From: Asterella californica
Lineage: Eukaryota > Streptophyta > Marchantiopsida > Marchantiales > Aytoniaceae
Assembly: GCA_036924285.1 (NCBI GenBank)
Contig: JAYKYS010000011.1
Coordinates: forward strand, 1,984,001 to 2,048,000
Reading direction: 5' to 3'
Length of the DNA: 64,000 nucleotides
The first letter of the stretch is position 1; each line of letters starts with the position of its first letter. Of the stretch, positions 49,270 to 60,100 are shown piece after piece. The position numbers and the translations under genes were made by a program. Under the pieces are notes generated by a model. It worked only from the letters and a program-made list of their open reading frames with translations, had not been told where the DNA came from and did not search any database.

Positions 49270-49750
49270 CAAAAGTAAACTAAGGCCCAGCTTGATTTTC
49301 TCATCTTTCGAGTCTCGTAATTTCCCCACTAGACGTCCAAATGAAGCAGACAAAGTGCATATGGAAAGCTGACAACGAGCTCTACCCATTGATGCGATGA
49401 AAGTGAAGGTCCGAAGTTGTGTCAAAAGCCCGTAAGCTGGAGCTTAGCTTGTTTTACCCATGTTTTGAGTCTCGTAACTTCTCTACTAGGCGTCCAAATG
49501 AGTAGACAAAGTGTCCATGGAAAGCTGACAACGAGCTCTACCCATCGATGTAATGAAAGTGAAGATTAGAAGTTGTGCCAAAAGCTTGTAAGTTGAGGCT
49601 TAGATTGCTTTTCCCATCTTTTGAGTCGTGTAACTTCTCCACTAGACGTCTAAATGAAGTAGACGAAGTGCCCATGAGAAGCAGACTAGGAGCTCTACTC
49701 ATCGATGCAATGAAAGTGAAGATCCAAAGTTGTGCAAAAAGTCTCACTTT
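49270..49750. repeat. Three tandem copies, period about 156 bp
   Basis: Matching points AGCTTGATTTTCTCATC (49289), AGCTTGTTTTACCCATG (49446) and GATTGCTTTTCCCATC (49602) each lead into GAGTC(T)CGTAACTTC..CACTAG.CGTC.AAATGA.. and ..GATG.AATGAAAGTGAAG. Three diverged copies lie between the inverted arms. Confidence 0.7.
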
Positions 49751-50119
49751 TAGTCCCATGAGTGTATTTAGAGTGATAAGAGTAAGTACCGAAAATAGAT
49801 TTTCATGTAGGAGCCGATCCACGACACGACAACGGGTTTTAGTTTCACTCCATTTCTTGCTCCAATCTTCCATCCATTGATGGAAAATTGGAGCAAAACC
49901 GTAACGATTATCATAGCGGTTCTTTCGCTACAGTTTTTATCTTTTTGAACTCATTAGAGTTTCAATTTGTTATGTGTGGCTTGTGGTAGCTACTTGTAGC
50001 TAAGAGACTATACATGGATGTTGGTTGGATCAGAGTTTGAATCGTGGTGATACTGTTGCAAAGATTTTTGTTAGCAAAGAGATGTTTCCTTTGCTTTGAG
50101 CTACGCTTCAATAGTTTAG

Positions 50120-51610
50120 GTCTAGATTGGGATTCAGAGACTTGCTTCAGGAGGTTGAGTGCAGATTACAAACCACTCAAGTATGTTTATCAGTTTTGTG
50201 TCCAAAAAGCGAGAGTGTATAAAGTAAGGGTTGGAATATCTTATGAAACTTATTCTCGTGGTTGTTTTTCTCTCTCGCTTGTGTTCAGCACATGATATCT
50301 CCACAGCCAAGAACCTCGTATTTTTCTGGACAACCTTCACGCACAATACGATACGATACCGCTTTATTTCTAGAGAGGACCTAAACTCTGGAATGGTGCG
50401 GTTTGGAGAGAAGTCTACGGACTTCTGCCACCTCAATATTTCAGTAAAGGACCATCCAACTACACTAAGACGACCCATTTAATGGAGTTGGGGTGAAGCT
50501 ATAAAAGAATTTCTCTTTGGGTATCAATTTAAAGCTCTTGGAGACACGTCAATCTCGAGGTGAACACTTTCAACACCTCAACGGTCAAACTTTATCCAAG
50601 GGTCTCAAGTAGAATGGCTATGATGAGCGTGAGAAGACTATCATGATCCCAAAGTTACCAATAGTCAATTGAGACAGCATGATAGCTACTCTCATAGCGG
50701 GGTAGGTTGATACTCTTCACGAGAACTATGAAGCTTGTTGTATGTCACCTTGTATTAAGCATCTATATGAGGTTAAGGTTGAGTGAGGTCTTGGTTCGGA
50801 GCGCTTCCTAACGTCTCATAACACATGAGCTAAATGACGAAAGGATTTTCAGATGGAACGAGAGGAGTTGACAAGCTCGAGGAAATCTACAGAGAACGAC
50901 GCAAGTTTACAAAAAGGTAAGGCATGCACACAGCAAGTAACCAATGAGCTAAGACGTGATGCCGAAGACAACAATACCTCACTGTTAGAGATTTTCAGTC
51001 AGCAACTTTGACATACTGTAACGACATAATTCACAACATAGCTCCTTCATCTCCCTTGCAGCACTTCCATGAAGTTCCAAACCTCAAGTCGTTTAGTCGA
51101 AGCCAACCAAGTAAGAGAAGTCACTCTTCTCTTTCAAAATCCATCACGCTGTAATCTAAACTTCGGCAACCTCTTGCTCCCAACTCGAACTTCCAATTGG
51201 ACTCAAACTTCACACGAAATTCCCTCTGACCCTTTACTACTACTCTTCGAAATTCAGCTTCAGATCTCAAACCAATTGCTCAAAATGGACCAAGTTTTTT
51301 GTCTGTGCTAACTTATGAGCTTTGTAGACCTTGTGGCTAAAATCCACGACCTCAAGACCTTCTCTTAACCAAATGAGCTGAAATTTCACATGAAATAAAC
51401 TAATAAGACACACTCTAATCCTGGAAATTTTCACTTAGAGATTCGATCCTTGAATCCAAGAAAAACGGTTTTACTTCTATCTCTCAACTGTCACAGTCAA
51501 CTTCAATCGATCATTTTGAGGTCAAATCCAACCCACACTTAGGACCTATTTTACATCAGCTCAACCATCACAGCGTCAACTATCAAATCCCCTTGACAAT
51601 ACCGGAGACT
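50120..51610 (+). mobile_element. Dispersed repeat remnants
   Basis: 50120-50300 matches 28340-28545 in inverted orientation. 50915-51610 matches 29335-30160 in direct orientation. Between them I see no recognisable coding sequence. Decayed retroelement debris. Confidence 0.5.
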
Positions 51611-51611
51611 C

Positions 51612-52060
51612 TCAAGTCACAATCACGTCCACCTTCTGCATATTTGAGTCAACTCCTTCTGCACTTATGACATGTCTCAAAAAGTTAATGAGTTCCAAAC
51701 CAAACTCACTCTTGTTAACGTTGGCAAACAGCTTATGCTCCCATAGCTTCTTCGACACCACCCTTAGCTGCTCCGCCTGCGACTCCAAGGTCTTGGAGTA
51801 GATCAAGATGTCATCGATGTAAACGAGGACAAACTCGTCCATCTCCTCACATAAAATTATGTTCATCAATATAGTGAACGTCGAAGGAGCGTTGTAGAGT
51901 CCAAATACATCACCACAAATTCAAATGATCCGTATCTGGTTCGACAAGCGGTCTTCTCAACATCTAGGTAAGCTATCCGGATCTGATAATATCTTGACTT
52001 CAAGTCTATATTGCTGAAGTACTTTGCATCCGCTGTCGTGACGAGCGTCTTTCTTGAGGA
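51612..52060 (-). pseudogene. Ty3-gypsy reverse transcriptase remnant
   Basis: Minus strand: active-site block FVLVYIDDILIYSKTLESQ followed by a KLFANVNKSEFG block and HVISAEGV, the standard C-terminal part of a gypsy reverse transcriptase. Upstream on the same strand, in shifted frames, are DLKS..YYQIRIA-like and [16 protein letters not shown] pieces (about 51880-52060). Stops and frame changes show it is dead. No RNase H follows on this strand. Confidence 0.8.
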
Positions 52061-52615
52061 GGGCGGACCTCCTTATTGTGATTGATCAGGAGAACGATCA
52101 AAAAGAAAACAGATTGTTGCAGTTGCGTCCACCAAATGCAAATCAAACACTCAGATACACACACAGAGAACTTTCAAGACTTAATAATTATTTCAGTGTC
52201 TATTTCATCATCAAAGTCTTCAATTGTCAAAAATCCCTCCTCTCTCTCCTGCTCATGTCTCCTCTCTCCATTATCAGTTCTTTGTAAAAGTCCTCGTTGA
52301 AAATCACTGCAGCTAATAGATAAGCCCCTAGCTAAGCTGACCCCCTACTGTCCTTATTTTTACAACTACTTATCAAAGCAGCCCCTTAGCTAAGCTGACC
52401 CCTTAATTAATAAAAGTTTCCTGATGTCATCTTGATACCACCCTGAATATACCACAAGTCATCCAATGTAGGCCGAAGCCTCAACACTTATGACGCTTTC
52501 TCACAACACTTACAACCCCCCCATATGCGCACCAGGTATCTCCTATGGTATATTCAAGGTGACACGCGGAGGCTTAGGCCAGGAAGCCCACGATTAAGAG
52601 AGATACTGGTCTCCC
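52061..52615. other. Junction region between two gypsy fragments
   Basis: Contains a direct repeat of about 24 bp (..CCCCTAGCTAAGCTGACCCC near 52325 and CCCCTTAGCTAAGCTGACCCC near 52382). It also has two motifs each present with its reverse complement in an interleaved order: 52441-52454 with 52546-52560, and 52471-52482 with 52569-52580. No gene. Confidence 0.5.
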
Positions 52616-52619
52616 GTCT

Positions 52620-53690
52620 CTAGATATGCAGGACGTGGCTGCATATCCAACATAGACTCTTTTCCAGGAGGCTCAAACGGATACAATGCAATCTTTGTGA
52701 TAGTTGACGGGTTTAACAAACTAGCAAAGTTTGCCCCGACCTTGGATACCGCAACAGCGTTCACGATTTCTCGATTGTTCTTAGATACTTGGTGGTGTTC
52801 ACATGGATTACCTCATAGTAATATTTCAGATCGAGACTCTAAGTTCACAAACGTCTTTTGGAAACACTTGTTCCAAAAGTTGAGGACTAAGTTAAAATTT
52901 AGTACCGCTTTTCATCTTGAAATGGATGGACAGACGGAACGAGTTAACTTGGTTCTGAATCAATACTTGAGGAATTATGTGAGCGTCAATCAAAGTGATT
53001 GGACAGAGTGGCTCAGTCTTGCTGAGTATTGCTACAACTCCATGAAGTATTCAGCAACCGACGAATCACTTTTCTTGCTGGCTTACGGACGTGAGCCAGA
53101 ATGGCCTCTTGACTTGACTCTTGCAGGGAGTTCTACGTCAGCATGACCAAGAACACGGCAAACATCAGCTGAAGAGTTGGTGGCAGAAATGCAGCGGCGC
53201 GAGGAACAAGTGAAAAAGAACCTCGAGAAGGCACAGCAACGTTACATGAAGCAGGTAAACAAGCATCGGTGACAAGTGAAGTTTCAAGTGGACGAAGAAG
53301 TATGGTTAAGTACAAAGAACTTCACCCTTCTGGATGGAATACCAGTGAAGTTCTCATTGAAATTTGTGTCAAGAATCCGCACGAAGATGTTAGATCTTCT
53401 TCCCGAGTAGCAGTTGCATCTGACCTTCCATGTTTCTTTATTAAAGAAATACTTTAAGGATGATTTGCGACTAGAGTGCAAATAGGTTCTCAAGTCTCAA
53501 CTTGATGTCGTGCAAGACGAAGTAGAATACGAGGTGGAGACCATTTTGTGATCACGGCGTAAATCCAACAGAACTGAGTACTTGGTCAAATGGCGTGAAT
53601 ACCATTTGAAGGAAGCAACTTGAGTGCCAGAGGAAGATCTGAAACATGCAAACGAAGTATTGGATCTCTTCAAATGACGATAAAGACAAG
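52620..53690 (+). pseudogene. Chromovirus (Ty3-gypsy) integrase and chromodomain remnant
   Basis: Plus strand: the integrase core runs IFVIVDGFNKLAKFAPT, a HGLPHSNISDRDSKFT block (second catalytic Asp region) and MDGQTERVN.VLNQYLRNYV (the conserved Glu in GQTER). The C-terminal part follows after a stop at 53144 with VAEMQRREEQVKKNLEKAQQ and KNFTLLDGIPVKF. A chromodomain ends it (YEVETIL, EYLVKWREYHLKEAT, VPEEDLKHANEVLDLFK, about 53527-53680). This order is typical of plant chromoviruses, whose chromodomain guides insertion to heterochromatin. In-frame stops mark it as dead. Protease, RT and gag are not found upstream on this strand. Confidence 0.85.
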
Positions 53691-56600
53691 AATGGCGTTA
53701 GCAAGATGAGAATATCTCTTTCCTGCGAGGAGTGAAGGAACGACAAACCATACGAGTGGCAACTTGAGGCGATTTGGATCGATGGACTTTGTAGCTTTGA
53801 CTTGTATTTTATGGAAATAAAGAATTTATTTCTTGGAAATTGTCTAAGTGTATATTGATCGTTATGATAAGATGCCTAGGATATTGTCAAGAGGAGGAAC
53901 TAAGCACCCTCAAAGGAAGTGATCTGGTTTGGATAAGCATCTAAATCAAGATTAAGTCTTGAAGTCAAGACTTAGGAGGTTTGCCTTAGCGTTAGCAACG
54001 CAAGTAGAAATTTATACTTGTCTTGGGGCTTGGGATGATCTTGCATTGCAGTTGCCAACTGCAAGGTAAATTTCATCGCGCGTCTAAGTCAAATCGTGTT
54101 GCAACCAGAAAGTGAGCTTCGAGAGACCCCGTAAACAGGTGTGAATACTTACAAGTTAGCAAAGTTAGAGTCCTAAAGTAGAATGTTTAGAAATTGTCAA
54201 CTAGTTTTGTTTAAGGATGACCAACAAGATTAAACTTTCTCGAGACTAGTTAGAATTTTCTAAGTGTTCTATCGATAACTTAAGACTGAAGCCAAGAAAG
54301 AAATTGCGGGTTAGCTACCAGAATGTAATTCTGGCGTCAAGAGATTGGCTACCCATTTTGAACTTGGCGTTAACTTAAAGATCATTGTTGATAAGGACAT
54401 TAACCTCCAAAGTAGAGATGAATGTCGTGACCCTCAGTCTCAAGATCAAGCGCAAACGCGAACAACAGAACCCTAGTGGACTTGCACTAGGTTGTGAAAA
54501 ATGCGAGTATGACTTAACGGCTTGGCCGAGAAGTTGGGAACAGATGAACCCTAAACTCTGAACCAAAGTTGGAACATTGAGTTATGACATAAGGGTCTAT
54601 CCCAAGACGACCCCAGACAAACGCTGACCTACGGAGGTAAATTTAGAACCCAAACATAGATCTCAAACATAGATCTGAGACGTGGATCCGATGTAGAAGG
54701 ACCGTGGTTCAGACGCTAGTCCAAACCACAGGGTCCAAGTCTGGCGCTGGACCACGATTCCTTGAAAAATCCTAAGTGTTGGAGCTTCAATAACGTTTTG
54801 GGTTATGGACGGAGCCCCACGTAAGAACTCGAGGCATGTAAAGTATCATTAGAAATGCCTCGATGAGAGCTTTCCAATGATATGTAGAACTCCTCGAATG
54901 ACCTCAGAGTTGAGAATTATGATCGATCCCATGATCGAGTTGTGGCATAATTTTCAAGGACCAAAGAGGAGGACGGGACCGCCGATCTCCAGAAGTATAT
55001 ATGAGGGGGTTCGATGACTGGGTAGGTCAAGACGAGTCACCCGATCCCAAGGTTCGGTCGCAGATTCGATGTGCATGAGGTGATGGCTGGGTCAGTACCA
55101 AAGCACGTTCTGGTCCAGACTTAAGAACAATCGAAGGGCTGGGGCAAGACTATGGAACGAGACGGCGGGTTAGATCATCATTTAGGAGCCTGGACCCAGA
55201 CGGACATCACGTGCGGTTGGACCGTTAGGTGTGCTAGAGATACCGTTTAAGATCATGAACTTTATGAGAAGTCCGCCCCAAGTCATATTGTGACTTGCTC
55301 ATGTTTTGAGACCGACTTGACCTAGTCTAGGTCGAGACTTAAAGAATGTTGAACTTGAGAGTTAAGGAGACTGTCTGGCTCCGATCCAGACCAAACGAGA
55401 TAAAGATAAGTGGTGCATGAACGCTAACTTGTGGTTGTGGTTTGCAGATTAATGTTGTGAGTTTCGTGATCTACTAAGCAAAAGCTTCCGCTGACGCAAC
55501 AAGACGATAGGTGCATAAAATTTCATCCCCCGCATTCACTCAGCAGATGAAGTACGAAGTACAATATACTTCCTTTCAAAATCTTACTTTCCAACTCCAA
55601 CATACGAAATGGTTGCTTTCAGTGACTTCGTTCTCCACTCTTAGCTCAGAGGCGCTCTAGCAAATCCCTAAGTGAAAAAGTAAAATGTGAAATGTTCGGA
55701 GCCTTCTTATACCCTTGCTCGGTCACTCCTCACGTGTGAAGTTCCTATGATCTTTTGTCGACGAATGTGCCTAGCCATCACTCTACTTTGGTCATTTTTT
55801 CTAAGGTCATAACTTCGTCATCCGATATTCATTTCTCAACAAACAAGATATCTCTGCAAAGCTCTTCGTCTGTAAAATCCAACTAGACTGCCATACACAA
55901 GATATACACTTCGTCATCTATACTAACTAATCTACTTCTTTATTAACAAAACAACCACTGGCAAGTACCAATGATGCCTACATAGGCAAAGAAAATGAAT
56001 ATCAACCATCACAACTATCGGATCAAATTGCACTTGATATATCAGTAATCGAGAGTCATCTTCATTGAACCTAACGATGTTTCACTTGCACACGTCAATC
56101 AAATTTACTATAAACATGCAAGCCTCGAGATCAATGGACTAATATGTCATAGTCTTGAACATTACTCTATTTTTATCATGATATTCGAGCAACATCACAA
56201 TGTGATAATACACAACAAAACACTACTTCCTGACCCTTCCGCACCAAAACAAAGAGTTAAGACGATACATATGATCAAGTTGCTCGTATGATCGGACGAT
56301 AGGACAACTTCTAGACGAAGTTCTTGATGCCACCACATAAGACAAGCGAGAAATCATAACTTAAACCAATACTTGATGTGGTCTATACAATAATGTATTT
56401 ATCCAACAAATCGTTTGATACAAATCATGTACCACTTGTGCTGTTCGATTTCATCATCACAACTTGCGGTCTGGTTCTCACACTAGAGCTGGATGTCATC
56501 GGCAACCATCGATCTGGATCTTGCAACAGAGTTGTCCATCGATGAATAGGATTTTCAACTGAATCTGAGAGAGCAAGCAATGTCTTGACGTCGCTTTGTC

Positions 56601-57175
56601 TACTGTCATCATCTAAAAACCACCAGAAAAGCTAGACTTATCAATGTCTAATCACATTTATAGTCATTGTGGCTAAACATCGTCGATTAATGGACTGCAA
56701 GAGTCAGAACGCACGGTACAAACTGCAAAAACTTCAAATACTTCAAATACATGCAATAGCCAGCACGGACGTAAACAACACATGTACATTTCGAGAAAAA
56801 ATTTTTATGTTGTACCTCTTTCGGGTCATCAACGCCTCTCCATGCTCATGACTGGCTTGCATGTCAAACCATAAATCTTGCAAATAATAGAACATAATCT
56901 CGGGACGACTTTATGTTGTCGATCTACTTGCATCCCTCGTAAGGTATCGTTGATTCAAAAACTACTGCGCTCGGTCCAACCGCATCTGATGATTACACTA
57001 TGGGTTTAAGATTTAGAGAAAGCGAGAGAGCGGGGTGAGAGAGGATGAGATCTTGGAGGGAAAGTGATGGGTAAGTCTCGAACAGGTGGCACAGGACTCC
57101 AAGAGATCTAGAAAGGAGCCCGATGTGACTATTATGATGGGAGTTATGGTCGTGCTTGTGAAATCAGATTAAAAA
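53691..57175. other. Probable retroelement tail, then intergenic DNA
   Basis: A purine tract (GTCAAGAGGAGGAAC near 53886) follows the integrase fragment as a 3' polypurine tract would, but no LTR boundary could be fixed. The rest to the Argonaute stop holds only motif-free short frames. Confidence 0.35.
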
Positions 57176-60100
57176 CTAAAGATAGTACATAGTATCCTTG
57201 ACATCGTCGTGTGGAGTAAGATCTGTCCTTGTACCCCAGGGATATGGGAATCCCACGTATTTCATTCTCTCGTTGGGCAAATGGTTGTCTATCGTAGGAC
57301 TGATGGTGAGCAGCTCCTTGAAATGAATCCGGCCACGAGAGCAAGCCAAATGAGAATAATGGCTCGCTGGAACAACACTTAGATTTATGTTGGATCTCTC
57401 GTACACGAAAGATAGATGGTATATCATAGCCTGCAATTCAGGTAACGACATACCCAGTTGATCAACGAGTACGTGGTAGAATGTGGCTCGGCAAAGTCCC
57501 TTACAATTTTTAACCCACGGAGGCGGATGGAGGTGAGTGCAGAGGTAAAAGCTGGTCTGCAGTGGAAACATGGGCATGTCGTTAACCGCACATCCAGGTT
57601 GGATGTCACCCGACTTGGGATCCCTGAAACGTGTATGGTGGCGCTTGATACATATTAGGTACACGAGCTTCGCTTGAGCACCAGCTCTTGCCAGTCCATT
57701 GAAGATAGCCGGAATTTCTTGTCCCAACACATCCTTCAACTGATCATCCCCGACTCCATCACGAAAGAAGAAAACTCTTCTCAGGGGTATGTTTGGATTG
57801 TTCTTTATGTATACCTTGACTAGGGACTCCACCATATCTTCTAATTCTATAAGCATTTCTATCTTTGGCCCTTGAATTTTCACTCGAGCGCCATATGTCC
57901 GTGGCGGCATGTCATTAGTCGCAACCACGGATGCGATCGAATGAGAAACATCTGATGTCGGGTGTGTAACATCTGCACCAAATATCATCGTCCCTGGCAT
58001 TGCCTCGTCATTCACGTATGGCCCTCTGAGTACAAGGTTCTGACCGCCCATCTTTTTGTTGAATTTCAAGAGAACACAGAGCATCGAAGAAATGATAGAA
58101 TTCGGATTCATCCCTTCCCATCTTCTCATCAAGATGACTTGTGACTTCACCCCGAGCTCTACGTCGCATTTGTATTTGAAGGCATGGTAGGGTTGACGAT
58201 CTGCCCTCCAAGAGGGCATCATCAAGAATATAACATCCGGCAAGCTGCCCTTCATGCGAACACGACATTCATTCAAAGCATTGTTAAATTCTGATAAGAA
58301 GTTCTCACGTGGAGCATTTGATTCGCCACAACACTTGATAAATGGAGTCTTCATGTGTAAGCTCCCAAATGCTTGTTTGCCATTTCGTATACCATTCGTG
58401 CTCAGAAACAACTGTATCCAGTCGCGAGCTTCAGCTTCCGTTGTGGGCTTCAAATAAAGGATCATGTAGGTCCGAATGTTTGGACATTGTAGCATCCCGA
58501 CGGTGGTAGCCGCTCGGCCACTACTAGCACGTCGGAGGTCTTGCTGGGTGTTGAGAAACCAACCGTAGGATCTCACATTTGGAGGAAATAAAGTTTGGGA
58601 GTTGTAGTCATAACATAGTAAGCTCTGTGGTACTGGAAGGAAACACCCTTTGACTCGGAGCGGAGTTGGGTTGATTTGTATATTGAAGGATGGTAAAACC
58701 TTATCGCTGATCGCACAGACCCAACGTTCAATGTCAAGTCAATGTAGTAATTACTAACAAAAAGTGCAAGCCCTTGATTGGATTGTATACAACTTGCGGA
58801 AGGTTAGTTCGATGCCTAGTTCACCTCTTGAAGGAGGCACTAACCTACATTCTTTTCCCAGACAAATGCTACGGCAATCGAGTTATCTGAGATTTACAAA
58901 AGCAACAATTTGCATGAAATGCCCACTCTTACTTCATTCCAATTTTTGAAGAAACTACGAAGGGACTAGTAAAGACTGGTCATAATACTAATGAACTATT
59001 GCAAGATGTCAATATGCTTCCAAAGAGCATGCGTACGAAACACTTCATCCACATCTAGTGAGGGGTTTAGCATGTGTTTCTTACGAGGAAATCCACCATT
59101 TGACGTAGTCTGCAACGAGATCAATATACGCGAAGGCGCCGATTTTATGGTATGACTCTTCTCTCATCCTATACGTGGTCTCAGACAAGATGCCTCCCTT
59201 CTTGACGCTGTGCTTGTCATTCTCTTTTATTTCAAGAGCCCATGGTGGAAAGTAATAGTCTCTAGTTTTATGTACCTTGACAGCAGGAAGACCTTTCAAA
59301 TTATCTTTAACTAACTGGAAGTCCAACTCAGGCCATGCTCGAAATGCATCACTAAAAAGGGTCTCGCAAAAGGGCAAGAATGGCTGAATACTTATCTGTT
59401 TAGTTGTTGGACTCCCATATGAGTCTTGGGCAAATATTGGCACTCGAAGGTCTCGGCAAGGAATATCGCTCAAGCCCCATATGCGATAAAGCCGTGTGGG
59501 GATGTCACCGCTTTTGAACGCTCTTACCTTTCTAGTCAGTTTTGTCATTACTCTGATGTGTTGCAAGGCCCCACTTAAATAATCTAGCTCAAATTTATTG
59601 AGACGTCGACCGTCATATGGATCTAGTTGTTTTTGCTTCAAGATCACATCCATAGCGTAATCCACTGTGAGATTGGATCTAAAAAATGGTGCGTAGGAGG
59701 TCCACACGTTCACATAAACTCCTCCAGGGAAAAGCCTAGCGGCACTGTGGAAACCTCGTCGGAATACGTATAAGTCATTGTAGTCAGACGGACGAAATGT
59801 TGGATGATCGACATACTTGGCAAGAGGATCTGTCGACGAAATTGGATATCCAGGTGGATAAAGCAATCGAGGGTGGTTACGGTCTTCGATCCACTTGTTT
59901 GTTAGACCTTGGTTAGTATACAATATGTTATTCAAGGCATTCCTGAACTTATACCATTTCGAATATTGCCCCCCTGTGGTCCTCAGGTCGATCATGTCAG
60001 TTGGCACTATCTCGTACCTCTGAGTTCGTGAAGAGTCTAGTATTCCAAGTTCTATTTGTTGCATGCTCGTATCCCATGTCGAATGTCTACTTTTGGAATG

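Larger units (their letters stand above)
48072..50119. repeat. Inverted repeat arms of about 200 bp (48072-48273 and 49921-50119)
   Basis: The left arm (TATCGAAGCGTAGCTCAAAG.. to ..AAATCGTAGCGAAAGAA) is the imperfect reverse complement of the right arm (TTCTTTCGCTACAG.. to ..CTTTGAGCTACGCTTCAATAG). The same sequence occurs a third time at 28545-28750. It may be two copies of one LTR-like end inserted in opposite orientation. Confidence 0.6.
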
